DNA of 64,000 bases, from positions 2,418,001-2,482,000 of the forward strand of contig OY762824.1 in NCBI GenBank assembly GCA_963666465.1, given 5' to 3'. Below, piece after piece: positions 8,601-17,323 of this stretch. Positions within the stretch are counted from its first letter, which is position 1, and every line of letters starts with the position of its first letter. The notes under the pieces are model-generated. The model was not told where the DNA came from and did not search any database. It saw nothing but the letters and a program-made list of their open reading frames with translations. Source of the stretch: VXYL01 sp963666465. Lineage in GTDB: Bacteria; Pseudomonadota; Gammaproteobacteria; Pseudomonadales; Azotimanducaceae. The translations under genes were made by a program, and so were the position numbers.

Positions 8601-10565
8601 CGGAAGCTCTCGGCGGTTGAACTGACTGAGGGCCGGGAGGAGGCGTTCGAGAAGCATGATGGGCTTGCAGAGGCGTGGATTGCCGATGTGGAGGAGGCGG
8701 AGGCCACCCACGCGTTCCTGAATGCGGCGCAGAACTATCCGGCGCTGGCGCATCAGCAGACGAACCTCTACAAGTGTTTCTTGCCGCAGGCTTGGATGAT
8801 CCGCAGCGAGGATGGCGTAGCGGGCACCCTCCACCCCGAGGGCATTTACGATGATCCGAAGGGCGGCGAGTTTCGGCGGCAGGTGTACTCACGGCTCAGG
8901 GCGCACTTCCAGTTTGCGAACGAGAAGAAGCTGTTTGCGGAGGTCCATCACAACACGGCGTTCAGCGTCAACGTCTACGGAACGCCGCGGTCGGAGCCGG
9001 AGTTCGACAACATCGCGAATCTGTACGCGCCGGCAACGATCGCGGCAACGTTCGCGCACTCTAGCGATGGTGCCGTGCCAGGTCTGAAGGACGAGCACGG
9101 GCAGTGGAATCTCAACGGACACCGGTCGCGAGCGCTCGAAGTAGACCAAGGAGCCTTGGCCACTTTCGCGAAACTCTACGATGGCGAGGGGACGCCTCCG
9201 GAAGCAGCTCGGCTACCAGCACTGCACTCGCGTGAATTGCTAGCCGTGGTATCGAAACTTGCGGCACACCCCATAAGACTCGTCGACCTTGAAGGTGCGT
9301 ACTATGTGACCGGCCATTGGCACGAGACCATGTCACAGCGAAACGGCACTATCCGTCGCGATACCAGCTTCCCGATCAAACCAAGGGAAATGGTCGTTTC
9401 CGGTCCGCATTTCTGGATCGGGAACCCATTTAGCAAAACGCCTCGGGAGCGATGTGAGAAGAGCAGCGACTACGACTGTTTGGACTTGCTGGGTTTGCCG
9501 TCAAACTATCTGCCACGAACCAATTATGTTCCAGCTTGCGACTGGGGCCAGTATTCCTCCCGAACACCAAACGTACCATGGAGCGAGGCGGATACGGACG
9601 AACCTGGCAAGGTCACCGGGTACTATCGCGTCGCCAACCGGGAGATGGTCGGGCCAAGTGCCGAACGGACCCTATCCACCGCTATCGTCCCAAGGAACGT
9701 GGCAGTGGCATCGGTTGTTGCGACAGCGTTCCGCCGTATGTCCGACTGCGTTGACTTTGCCGCCGTCTCGTTGTCGATCGCTCTCGACTTTCTTATCAAG
9801 AGCACCGGAGCGGACCATGTGCGCAGTTCTTGGCTCAACAGGCTTCCTGTGCTTGCGGACGATTGTCCGCCGGAAGTCCGCAGCGCTTTGCGTGTGCGAG
9901 CCCTTAGCCTATGTTGTCTGACCGTCCACTACGCCGAACTTTGGGAGGAACTTTGCGGCGAGCCCTCTGGATCGGAATCGGGCGACCAACTCATTGGCAA
10001 CTTCAAGCGCGACGCATGGACAAGCAATAGCCCATGCCTCCCAAGGACATTCTTCGCCGACCTGACCCCTAATTGGACCCGCAACGTCGCCCTCCGAACC
10101 GACTACGCTCGTCGCCAAGCCCTCCTTGAAATCGACGTACTTGCCGCCAAAGCCCTCGGCCTAACCTTGGACGAACTTCTAACCATCTACCGAGTGCAGT
10201 TCCCCATCATGCGCCAATACGAAGCCGACACTTGGTACGACGCCAACGGCCGAATCGTCTTCACCCCTTCCAAGGGCCTCCCAGGCATCGGCCTCCCCCG
10301 AAAACCCATCAAACACGACACCTCCTACTCCATAGACTCCCCCACCCAAAAGGCCAACAAAACCGCACTCGGCTGGGAAGACGTACGCGCCATGCAATCC
10401 GGCACCATCCACCGCCAAATCCAAGACAACACCCTACCCACCGGCCCCAAAACCCGCACCATCACCTACAAAGCCCCCTTTACCCTCCCCAACCGCGAAG
10501 ACGATTACCGCGCAGCGTGGAAGCGCTGGGACTCCGCAGATGCTGGCGGGGCGGGCACCAGCTAG
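5676..10565 (+). CDS. Very large N6-adenine DNA methyltransferase, DrmMI/PglX/type IIG-like
   Basis: A 1629-residue protein. SYYTPESLTQ introduces the methyltransferase core; the SAM-binding motif LTVCEPAMGSAAF is at about 565-577 and the catalytic NPPW in VLGNPPWVK at about 951-954, the signature of gamma-class adenine methylases. About 520 residues precede the core and about 600 follow it (probable target recognition). Length fits DrmMI of class 1 DISARM or PglX-like enzymes. The gene starts 3 bp after the AIPR stop and ends one base before the DUF3644 start. Third-position usage changes along it: C-ending codons dominate the first half and the last 400 bp, while G-ending codons prevail near 8450-8900 and mixed usage near 9000-9900, suggesting a mosaic. 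It probably marks self DNA; whether it also cuts is unknown. Confidence 0.85.
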   Translation: MPNTFTGIQNENEFYSHHYLAEVFAGDIKDTLARWRKEAAEANATPTPDRALRSLARPYLTFRQQFTRERRHASRIELQRDWFRQFLTALGYSYEPANHTPTGNDEDEIPVLHAAGIRQGTPNLLILGAYDPEGEDEDPLSLRPHPDQYHGEVPPPEAVRAETWEDIITRRIFGSDHPPRWVLLLSPGQALLLERGKWTHQRLLRFVLEDILGRREDATLQATAALLHRDCLLPAEGMSLHDSLDDNSHKHAFAVTGDLKYALRECIELIGNEAIWYRREVRKERVFRLDDRLAQDLGLEALRYMYRLLFLFYIEARPELGYAPLQSEAYRKGYSLEHLRDLELVRITAPDALNGYYIHHTIQQLFRLIRDGFGTAPERELTAAQHHTFEMRRLDSALFRAGATPLLDTVRLRDEVLQQVIRLMSLTRPPKGRNKRRGRISYAQLGINQLGAVYEALLSYRGFFAEEDLYEVKRAGEDPDELANAWFVPLHELHKYTQEERVFIPGSIPQKLKKHEKGRFIYRLAGRDREKTASYYTPESLTQCVVKYALKELIPDDMPAERILDLTVCEPAMGSAAFLNEAVNQLAERYLHRRQRELNQRIQQADYADELQKAKHYIADRNVFGVDLNPVAQELAEVSLWLNCIHKDGHVPWFGFQLVCGNSLVGARRQVYASKLLTKARRAKERWHQFAPERVAKSKPGTVYHFLLPDRCMADYRNKAAKQYEEENFSRIRQWQKDFCQPFAPEDIAELEQLSARVDDLWTLHTEQLAQDRRKTEDTLPVWGMPAPKSRRQTSNSWKDDIHDQGVFSTAPDTRSVSPYRRLKLVMDYWCALWFWPIAKAESLPTRDEFLTEVSLVLKGSVFQPGVGPNQTADLFGKEYAAHAGDIAKRIANEIGMLDLDKLFEQFPRLKFVDELATKRRFHHWELAFADVFYTARKDGELRGGFDLVLGNPPWVKVEWKEAGVLGDFDPSLVLRKLSAVELTEGREEAFEKHDGLAEAWIADVEEAEATHAFLNAAQNYPALAHQQTNLYKCFLPQAWMIRSEDGVAGTLHPEGIYDDPKGGEFRRQVYSRLRAHFQFANEKKLFAEVHHNTAFSVNVYGTPRSEPEFDNIANLYAPATIAATFAHSSDGAVPGLKDEHGQWNLNGHRSRALEVDQGALATFAKLYDGEGTPPEAARLPALHSRELLAVVSKLAAHPIRLVDLEGAYYVTGHWHETMSQRNGTIRRDTSFPIKPREMVVSGPHFWIGNPFSKTPRERCEKSSDYDCLDLLGLPSNYLPRTNYVPACDWGQYSSRTPNVPWSEADTDEPGKVTGYYRVANREMVGPSAERTLSTAIVPRNVAVASVVATAFRRMSDCVDFAAVSLSIALDFLIKSTGADHVRSSWLNRLPVLADDCPPEVRSALRVRALSLCCLTVHYAELWEELCGEPSGSESGDQLIGNFKRDAWTSNSPCLPRTFFADLTPNWTRNVALRTDYARRQALLEIDVLAAKALGLTLDELLTIYRVQFPIMRQYEADTWYDANGRIVFTPSKGLPGIGLPRKPIKHDTSYSIDSPTQKANKTALGWEDVRAMQSGTIHRQIQDNTLPTGPKTRTITYKAPFTLPNREDDYRAAWKRWDSADAGGAGTS

Positions 10566-10566
10566 C

Positions 10567-11562
10567 ATGGCAAAGGCCCGACATCTGATTCTCCTAGACA
10601 AGGCCATGAATGCATGCCTCGCGGCAGTGGAGATCTACAACAAGCCTCGTATCGCGTACCGCGAGGAAACCTTTGCTATCCTCATGCTCAACGCGTGGGA
10701 ATTGCTACTAAAGGCCCATGTGGTACAGCGAAACCACGGTGACCATCGATCGATCGAAGTCACCGAGTTCGTGAGAAAAAAGGATGGCACCCAGGGTAAG
10801 CGAAAGCGCCGCAAGCTGAGCCGCTCAGGAAGTCCTATCACAATCGGGTTGCAACATGCCATCAATTTGACGCGCAATTACGATTCGCGGTCGTCCATCG
10901 ACGATGCGTGCGTTGCCAACCTCGAATTGTTGACAGAGATACGCGATAATGCGATACATTTTTACAATGTTGAATTCGAATTCGCGAAGCGCATCCATGC
11001 TGTGGGCACTGCGTCCTTGATGAACTTCGCGACTGCCGCGAACGAGTGGTTCGACAAGGATGTCACTGACTACAGCTTCCACATTCTCCCGGTGGCCTTC
11101 CAGCCCCCAGATACCGCCAATCTTCTGGGTAGATCGCGCCAAGTAGCGGTAAAAGGGCTATTGGAGCACATCGCGTCACAGGAGCGTAGCCCGTCGTTTC
11201 AAGGCGGTATGTATGAGGTGACGGTGCCCGTAGAGTTACGTTTTGTTCGGTCACGTGCTAGGGACGCCGTGCCGGTCCGTGTCGTGACCGACAATGACCG
11301 AGCCGTGCCCGTAGCGATCAAGGAGGACGACGTTTGGCAGCAGTATTCTTGGGATTATAAAGTGCTTACGGACGAGCTTAGGGCGCGATATTCGGATTTC
11401 GTTCAGAACCAGCGTTACCACGACATTCGCAAGCAGATCGAGAAAAGCGGAAAGCACCATCGCGTACGGTACCTTGACCCAAGGAAGAAGGTTGGTACCC
11501 GAAAGGCCCTATATCACCCCGGAATCCTTACCGAGTTCGACAACCATTATACGAAACGATAG
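10567..11562 (+). CDS. DUF3644-type protein with HEPN RNase motif
   Basis: A 331-residue protein resembling DUF3644 (YREETFAILMLNAWELLLKA near the N-terminus). It contains Arg126-Asp-Asn-Ala-Ile-His131, the R-x4-H signature of HEPN ribonucleases. I chose ATG 10567, one base after the methyltransferase stop. Base composition is visibly richer in A and T than in the genes before it, so it may be a later recruit. In this operon it is a plausible RNA-cleaving effector fired when the helicase/AIPR/methyltransferase genes sense invading DNA; that role is inference. It could also act as a toxin held by AIPR. Confidence 0.75.
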   Translation: MAKARHLILLDKAMNACLAAVEIYNKPRIAYREETFAILMLNAWELLLKAHVVQRNHGDHRSIEVTEFVRKKDGTQGKRKRRKLSRSGSPITIGLQHAINLTRNYDSRSSIDDACVANLELLTEIRDNAIHFYNVEFEFAKRIHAVGTASLMNFATAANEWFDKDVTDYSFHILPVAFQPPDTANLLGRSRQVAVKGLLEHIASQERSPSFQGGMYEVTVPVELRFVRSRARDAVPVRVVTDNDRAVPVAIKEDDVWQQYSWDYKVLTDELRARYSDFVQNQRYHDIRKQIEKSGKHHRVRYLDPRKKVGTRKALYHPGILTEFDNHYTKR

Positions 11563-11717
11563 GCACCGCGGCGTAAGCTCCATCGCGTTGGTGATGGTCA
11601 GGGGGGCCTATGGTGTGCATGGTTCGATGGGCCGAGACGACCCTGGGGCAAAGCCGGGTGATCATTGTGTCACGAGCGGCACCGTTTTTCCGCGGCAAGG
11701 AAATGCGACGAGCGCCT

Positions 11718-12108
11718 TCGGACACACAAACGTTTCGTCCCTCGCATGAAGGGCATGATGTCCTACACCGTTGCTTGTACCGTACGCCTAGGTCTTGGAG
11801 CCTGCCGCGGAGACCAGGGACGAGCGTCCCACGGGACAAACAGTGCGTCCTACGTTTTCGGTGGGACATCTCCCGAAGGCATTCCTTCCGCGCAAGCGTC
11901 TCCTTTCGCGGCCTCCGCACGCGAGGCTCGTGTGCTGTCGTTGTCCCCCGGCTGGATCGATCAGCCCGATGGGTTCCAAGGGACTCGGAACGAGCCTTGG
12001 CCAGGTGCGGAATCCACATGGGCCCACGCTTCCAAGGCGGCGGGAATGGAAGCGGGCTTCTGTGGAAGATGTCCCACGGTGTGTAGGACGAAATGTGTGT
12101 GTGTCGGG
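11718..12108. repeat. Non-coding element bounded by inverted FVC motifs
   Basis: An FVC motif pointing left at 11718-11741 and one pointing right at 12087-12108 bound about 390 bp with no credible gene. The left copy carries ACG instead of ATG, followed by a TTCGT/ATGAA stem. Sequence just inside both ends is related (GTCCTACACCG left; its inverse GTGTGTAGGAC right). The interior differs from the 385-bp element at 52981. The flanks 11563-11717 and 12109-12188 hold nothing I can name. Confidence 0.6.
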
Positions 12109-12188
12109 ATCGTCGGCTTTGCGCATGTCCTCGTTCGTTACTTTCGGTGGCTGATTAGCGGCTACCATCCATTTCCACCCTTGGCAGG

Positions 12189-13403
12189 CTAGCAGCCTGT
12201 CGGACTTGAGCGGCAAGCGTGCATGGAAGGGACTTGGTGCCCATTTGAACGATGCCCTTTGTGGCTGTTCAGACGGGGCCGTTTCGGCTGAAATGGGGTC
12301 GCATCCCGCCATCGGCCGCCGATGGCGTCCGGAGGCATTTTTTTTGGCCCCTGCAGTGGCCGCCGGCGCACCGAGTTCACCGTCCCTGTGACCCCGTCAG
12401 GCCTGTGCAGGCGTCGTCCGCCAGCACCCGATCCCGGCGAACCGAGTGCGCCGGGCATCGAATCCACGTCCGCCACCAGCTCGTTGCGGTCGCTCGCGCT
12501 CACGCTCACACGAGAACCCAGCACCAGCTGACTGCCGTCCGCGTCCACCGCCGCCTGGGCGTTGTACGCCTGACGGTACTCATGGCGCCGGCTCTTGCAC
12601 ATCAGCGAACTGTCGGCATCCGTCAGGTTGACCTGCTCCTCGTCCCGCGGCTCCTCTGCAGGCGCCTTGATCGGCTTCCCCTTGCGCGAACCCTCGCGCT
12701 GCTCCCGCGCCTCCACCTTGCGCTCGTACTCCTCACGCTCCGAGTCCGCACGCGCCTTCGCCCGACGCTCCAGCTCCGCACAGGCCTTGTCCAGCTTCGC
12801 CTTCAGCGTCTCCCGGCGCGACAGCTCCTCCGGCAGACCCTGCGGCTCCGACCCGACGTCCGCGTCGTCCCGCTCCGCACGATCCAGCAAGCCCTTGATC
12901 TCAACCCGCAACTGCTCGCGCAACTCCCCCGCACGGTCATGGCGGATGCTGTTGCGCTTGTTCGCGTTCGCGTCCACCTTCGTGCCGTCAACGCTCACCG
13001 TCCCGACACGCAGCAGCTTCAGTTCCTTCGCCAGCAGCAGCACCTCCAGGAACGCCGCCGTGACCGCGTCGAAGTTGTTGCGCCGAAACGTGCAGATCGT
13101 GTCGTGATCCGGGTGGCAGTTCGCCGCCACGTACCGAACCCCGATGTCCCGGTAGGTCGCGCGCTCGATCCGCCGCGAACCGAAGATGCCGTTGGCATAG
13201 CAGTAAATCAGCAGCGCCAGCATCGTCCGAGGGTGGTACTGCGCAGAGCCCGTGCCGCGCTCGTTCACCCGGAACCTGCCCATCGGAACCCGCTCCACCG
13301 CCTCGACCACGAAGTGCGCAAGGTCGTCTTCCGGCAGCCAATCCCGCATGTCCGGCGGCAGCAGAAAAGGCTGCGATCGGTCCCGCTGCAAGAACTTCGG
13401 CAT
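12189..13403 (-). pseudogene. IS1182-family transposase, C-terminally broken
   Basis: The N-terminal two thirds is a clear IS1182-type transposase: the N-terminal region LLPPDMRDWLPEDDLAHF, GTVSVDGTKVDANANK in the DDE fold, a charged coiled-coil insert, then EYRQAYNAQAAVDADGSQ. After SDRNELVADV the reading departs from the family pattern, consistent with a frameshift, and the final catalytic part is absent. The ATG at 13403 begins MPKFLQRDRSQP, a family-typical start. Transposition would need help in trans. Confidence 0.8.
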
Positions 13404-13470
13404 CTACCCGCAAACCCCGTCGACTCGGAAGACGCCATTGTAAAATCTGCGCCCCAAGTCCGACAGGCTG
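12193..13470 (-). mobile_element. Internally deleted IS1182-type insertion sequence
   Basis: Perfect 16-bp terminal inverted repeats (CAGCCTGTCGGACTTG at 12193-12208; its complement at 13455-13470) enclose 1278 bp. CTAG stands at both outer edges (12189-12192, 13471-13474) and is the likely 4-bp target duplication, although CTAG is palindromic and could belong to the ends. Full IS1182 elements are normally about 1.6 kb or longer. The element abuts the stop codon of the metalloprotease gene. Confidence 0.8.
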
Positions 13471-13474
13471 CTAG

Positions 13475-14455
13475 CTAGCGTCCCGTAATCTCGTGGCGTC
13501 GCCTTTCTACGGTTTCGTAGAAATCGTCGCGGTGCATGTCCTTTCCTGAGCGGCGACACTCGACTAGACTAACTCGAACGATCTCGCCACTGTCTCGTTC
13601 GTCGGTTCTGACCCATTTCGTATATGTTCTATAGATCTCACCTTGGTGCTTTAGCAATTGATGGAAAGCGGCAATCGCGTCCGGTATCTGCGACTCTAGA
13701 TTCTCACATACAACCTGAGCGTAAAACTGTGCCAGGCCTTCGATGATTGCGATATCCGTCGATGCAAACTGGTTGGTCGGCCAATCGTATCCGTCAATAT
13801 CATATCCGATGTGTGTGTAAGCGTGTGCTAACTCATGTGCTAGAACGACGACGGTAAGGCCCTCTAGGGGAATCGAGTACAGTACAGAGAATATCCCGAT
13901 GGCCAACCAATAGACATTTACTTCGTGCCGATGAAGGAAGTAGGCACCTAGTACGTCCTCGTCTATGTGGCGAACGGCTTTGCCTAGGTCATGGTTCTTC
14001 AGTAGCTCGATCCATGCTTTGGCGGTGTCGTGAACCATCCGGAACTCGCGTGGACGGGCAGGACCCACGATTTTGCCATCGTCGTCCCTCACTCGATCGC
14101 GAACGGATTCCATGAAACGGGTGCCTTCTTCGACCGCATGCAGGAGCGATCGATGGAACAGGAGGACTTCTAGGCCGGATGCGCGATGGAGCACGTCGTA
14201 CAGCGGTGTCGGCAGTCCGTCGGTGACGCGAATCGGGACTTGGCGCCCGAGAAGTTGGAACCCGATTTCGGTGGTTAGTTGGTGTCGTACTTTCTGGTTC
14301 CATAGCCCGACAGTCCGTTCGACCTTGGCCCGGCACTCGGGCAGCACTTGTGCGAGGGATTGTTCCCATGGTTCGCCGAGAACAGGCGGGTTGTCGGCGT
14401 GATAACTGGCGTAGTATCGATTGGAGTCTCCCCATGCGTTGATGCGCCTTCGCAT
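13475..14455 (-). CDS. Zincin metalloprotease-like protein
   Basis: A 326-residue protein with zinc-binding HELAH at 207-211 (VVVLAHELAHAYTH) and a downstream acidic residue in IIEGLAQFY at about 239, the gluzincin arrangement in which the second Glu is the third ligand. No signal peptide or membrane segment is obvious, so it is probably cytoplasmic. ATG 14455 is preceded by GGAGG at suitable spacing on the minus strand; reading further upstream runs into the FVC motif region. The stop codon overlaps the CTAG at the edge of the IS1182-type element, so the insertion lies exactly at the gene end. Metalloproteases recur in defence islands, but I recognise no specific family. Confidence 0.7.
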   Translation of the reverse strand: MRRRINAWGDSNRYYASYHADNPPVLGEPWEQSLAQVLPECRAKVERTVGLWNQKVRHQLTTEIGFQLLGRQVPIRVTDGLPTPLYDVLHRASGLEVLLFHRSLLHAVEEGTRFMESVRDRVRDDDGKIVGPARPREFRMVHDTAKAWIELLKNHDLGKAVRHIDEDVLGAYFLHRHEVNVYWLAIGIFSVLYSIPLEGLTVVVLAHELAHAYTHIGYDIDGYDWPTNQFASTDIAIIEGLAQFYAQVVCENLESQIPDAIAAFHQLLKHQGEIYRTYTKWVRTDERDSGEIVRVSLVECRRSGKDMHRDDFYETVERRRHEITGR

Positions 14456-14627
14456 ACTTTGTCGTCCTCCGGCATTACGGTGCGTGGTCAGCACTTTAGC
14501 CGGCTTGGGTTCGGTTGGCGACCTCGTCTTCGTAAATGCACCTCTGGTTGGCGCGGGACGGTACGAACACGAACGGGCTGGAAACAATAAGGGCGCACCG
14601 TTGCCAAGGGTTCGCCAGTGGACGCCT

Positions 14628-14683
14628 CCCGACACACAAACATTTCGTCCGATGCACGAAGGGGACTGCTCTCGCACATTGGT
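14628..14683 (-). repeat. FVC motif with stem-loops, 5' of metalloprotease gene
   Basis: Core at 14631-14650 followed by TTCGT/ACGAA (loop CCGATGC) and a GCAC/GTGC pair. Read on the minus strand, its ATG opens a 50-codon frame that stops 33 bp before the metalloprotease start. Confidence 0.75.
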
Positions 14684-14794
14684 GCTCGCTCTACATCATC
14701 GGCGACAAAGGACAGGATCGCCATGAAGTGTTTCGTCATGCAAGTGGCTTGGTAAGCGCCTTAGTCCGAGTCGGGTTCGACAAGTACCGGATCG

Positions 14795-15041
14795 TCAGCT
14801 CACCGGCGGCGTGGGGTGTGCTGTTTGCCGCGGTCGGCGGGCGACTGGCAGCCAAAGATGCCAGATTGTGACCGGCCCGGGATTGTGGGACTGCGACTTG
14901 GGGTAGGTGAAGGATCGCCCGTGTCGGGTGCGTGCGAGGTCTGTTGGGGTGGTCGGGCCAACTTGCACCGGGAGCTCTTCAACCTTGTGGGGGTCGGGCT
15001 GCGATCTATGGACCTTCGACAGCGCGGTGGTCAGCAGGGAG
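14795..15041 (-). pseudogene. C-terminal fragment of the PD-(D/E)XK nuclease
   Basis: The minus-strand translation LLTTALSKVHRSQPDP... to ...WHLWLPVARR...HPTPPVS matches the last 80 or so residues of the nuclease encoded at 19193-19948. The catalytic D...ExK part is absent. At its 5' end it is joined to an FVC motif (15052-15075) whose ATG is in frame with it with no stop between, so a chimeric product starting Met-Phe-Val-Cys-Arg is possible. Differences from the intact copy are mainly substitutions that keep the frame. Confidence 0.7.
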
Positions 15042-15051
15042 AACCTGAGGT

Positions 15052-15107
15052 CCCGACACACAAACATTTCGTCCCGCGCACGAAGGGCGTGATTTCCTAC
15101 ACCGTTG
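15052..15107 (-). repeat. FVC motif with stem-loop
   Basis: Core followed by TTCGT-CCCGCGC-ACGAA. Downstream sequence (CCTACACCGTTGCT, CCTGCCGCGGAGACC) is shared with the 11.7-kb element, so this is the left end of the same subfamily. The IS1634 copy begins about 100 bp to the right. Confidence 0.75.
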
Positions 15108-15207
15108 CTCGCCATTGTGCGCCTGGGGCTCGGGAACCTGCCGCGGAGACCGGCGGGGGTAAGCCCTCTTGGAAGTCGACGTACTTACCGCAAAAGAGTC
15201 GGCCTAG

Positions 15208-17319
15208 CCCATCTTTACCAACAACCCCGTGATTTTCGCCCGATCTTGCGGTGATTGACGGTTTTGGGGTCGGCAACTCGTTGTTTTCCGGTTCCTGGTG
15301 GGGTGGATCGACCGATGTAGTGCCATAATAGGGTGGTGTCGGTTGACATGGGTGGCCGGCGCCGCTACCGCCACCCGCCATGTTCATCCGCCGTACCCTC
15401 ACCCGCCGCACCGGCGGCCAGGACTACCACTCCCACCGCCTCGTGCACAGTCGGCGCGACGGCGCCAAGGTCCGCCAGCGCACGTTGTTGAACCTCGGCA
15501 GCGATTTCGACCTGCCTGTGGAGGAGTGGCCGGAACTGTGCCGGCGCATCGACGAGATCTTGAACGGCCAGGCGCCGCTCACCGACGATGCGCCGGCTGC
15601 CGTCGAGGAAGAAGCGCAACGGATCGGGGCGCAACTGCTGGCCCGCGGCCGGGCGGGGGACGCCGAAGCGGTGCGTGATCCGGTCCGTGTGGACGTGGCG
15701 TCGCTCGAGTTGACGCGCCCGCGCAGCGTGGGCGTCGAGCAGGCGGGACTGTGGGCGGTCGAGCAGGCGGGACTGTGGGCGGTCGAGCGGTTGGGCCTGA
15801 TGGAGTTGCTGTCGACCCTGGGCATCAACGCGTCGCCGTGCACGGCCGCGGTGGCCTCGATCGTGGCGCGGCTTGCGTACCCGGCCTCGGAGCGGGCCAC
15901 GCACGCCTGGCTGCGCGAGCGCAGTGCCTTGGGGGAGTTGCTGGGTGTGGACTTCGAGACCATGGGGGCGATGCAGTTGTACCGGGCCTCGGATGCCTTG
16001 GTTGCCCACCGCGAAGCGATCGAGGCGCATCTGTTCGAGAGCGCCATGGACCTGTTCGACCTGGCGCCGACGGTGACGCTCTACGATCTGACCAACACCT
16101 ATTACGAGGGCGATGTGGCGGATCAGCCCGAGGCGCGGCGGGGGCATTCGAAGGAGAAGCGCAGCGACTGCAAGCTGCTCACCCTGGGGCTGGTGCTGGA
16201 CGGGGGTGGTTTCGTGCGGCGTTCGCGGGTGTTCGCGGGCAACGTCAAGGAAGACCGGACGCTTTCCGGCATGCTGGACGCGCTCGGGGCACCGCCGGGG
16301 TCGCGGGTGGTGCTCGACCGGGGCATCGCCACCGAGCGACAGGTCGACTGGCTGAAGGCGAACGGGTACCGCTACATCGTGGTCTCGCGCGAGCGCAAGC
16401 GCCGCTTCGAGCCCGAGGCGGCACTCGCCCACCGCACCCGCAGCGGCGGGGTGGTGCATCTGGAGAAGGTGGACGACGCCGAGGCGGGCGAGGTGCGCCT
16501 GTACTGCTGCTCCGAGCAGCGTGCCGAGAAGGAGCGCGGCATGGCCGAGCGGTTTGCGCAACGCCTGGAGCGGGATCTCGATGCGATCAACGAGGGGCTG
16601 TCGCGGCCGCGCACGCAGAAGAAGCCGGAAAAGATCTGGCAACGCATCGGCCGGCTGGTGGAGAAGAGCCGCGGTGTCGGCCAACACTACGACATCGCGG
16701 TGGCAACCGACGAGAGCGGCAAACGGGCCGTGGCGGTGACCTTCCTCCGCACGCCGGTGGCCGGGACGATGCTCACCCATCCGGGCGTCTATTGCCTGCG
16801 CAGCAACGAGACCGACTTCAGCGAGGAGCGCCTGTGGCGCACCTTCACCCTGCTCACGGATGTCGAGGCGGCGTTCCGTTCCCTGAAATCCGAACTGGGC
16901 CTGCGCCCCATCCATCACCGCAAGCCGCGCCGTGCCGAGGGCCATCTGTTCATCACGGTGATCGCCTACCAACGGGTCCAGGTGATTCGCACCCGTCTGG
17001 CCGAGCGCGGCGACGGGCCGATGCGCACGGCGAACTGGACGACGCTCAAACGGATTCTCGGCGGCCGTCAGCGGGTGACCGCGACGTTCAAGCGCGCCGA
17101 CGGACGCACGCTGCATGTGCGCAAGGCGACGCGCCCGGAACCGCAGCAGAAGGCCATCCTCGATGCCTTGGGGATCCCCTCCTCAGCCGGGGGGACACAC
17201 CAGGCGGTCGTCTGAGGGGAAACCATCACGTCGGGCACGAATGTAGTGCCATGCGCGCGATTCGGTCAACCTAAATTGTTGAGATACAACAGTTTATTTT
17301 TTTCGTTGGTAAACTTGGG
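15208..17319 (+). mobile_element. IS1634-type insertion sequence, copy 1 (2112 bp)
   Basis: Ends are imperfect inverted repeats CCCATCTTTACCAAC and GTTGGTAAACTTGGG, flanked by CTAG on both sides (15204-15207 and 17320-17323), which I read as a 4-bp target duplication. It is nearly identical to the copy at 41831-43918 except for a 24-bp tandem duplication inside the transposase gene and a few substitutions, so at least one transposition was recent. Confidence 0.9.
15380..17215 (+). CDS. IS1634-family transposase (611 aa)
   Basis: A DDE transposase recognised by TLYDLTNTYYEG, GHSKEKRSDCKLLTLGLVLD, VLDRGIATERQVDWL and the C-terminal block ERLWRTFTLLTDVEAAFRSLKSELGLRP. Residues 115-135 contain EQAGLWAV twice in tandem, where the second copy of the IS has it once. 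The frame is intact, so activity is plausible. ATG 15380 is the natural start, about 170 bp inside the left end. Confidence 0.9.
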   Translation: MFIRRTLTRRTGGQDYHSHRLVHSRRDGAKVRQRTLLNLGSDFDLPVEEWPELCRRIDEILNGQAPLTDDAPAAVEEEAQRIGAQLLARGRAGDAEAVRDPVRVDVASLELTRPRSVGVEQAGLWAVEQAGLWAVERLGLMELLSTLGINASPCTAAVASIVARLAYPASERATHAWLRERSALGELLGVDFETMGAMQLYRASDALVAHREAIEAHLFESAMDLFDLAPTVTLYDLTNTYYEGDVADQPEARRGHSKEKRSDCKLLTLGLVLDGGGFVRRSRVFAGNVKEDRTLSGMLDALGAPPGSRVVLDRGIATERQVDWLKANGYRYIVVSRERKRRFEPEAALAHRTRSGGVVHLEKVDDAEAGEVRLYCCSEQRAEKERGMAERFAQRLERDLDAINEGLSRPRTQKKPEKIWQRIGRLVEKSRGVGQHYDIAVATDESGKRAVAVTFLRTPVAGTMLTHPGVYCLRSNETDFSEERLWRTFTLLTDVEAAFRSLKSELGLRPIHHRKPRRAEGHLFITVIAYQRVQVIRTRLAERGDGPMRTANWTTLKRILGGRQRVTATFKRADGRTLHVRKATRPEPQQKAILDALGIPSSAGGTHQAVV

Positions 17320-17323
17320 CTAG

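Larger units (their letters stand above)
14626..15041. repeat. Direct repeat copy 1 of about 410 bp (copy 2 at 19030-19437)
   Basis: Runs from the FVC motif through TGGCTTGGTAAGC and CATCATCGGCGAC to GGTGGTCAGCAG and is about 85% identical to 19030-19437. The two copies bracket an IS1634 copy and the TPR/HEPN pair, so recombination between them would delete 4.4 kb. Confidence 0.75.

Noticed and set aside
813..11562. Complete DISARM system
   Set aside because: No drmA, drmB or drmC homologue is adjacent; the only DUF1998 helicase is 19 kb away, in another module.
12252..13478. Plus-strand frame opposite the IS1182-type transposase
   Set aside because: Arginine- and valine-rich shadow without protein-like patterns.
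14795..15115. Independent 106-residue gene
   Set aside because: It is the C-terminal fragment of the nuclease at 19193-19948 joined to an FVC motif; listed as a pseudogene.
15365..17116. Long minus-strand frame opposite the IS1634 transposase (and its twin at 41994-43715)
   Set aside because: Antisense shadow of a high-GC gene; repeats of Arg/His/Gln, no family pattern.
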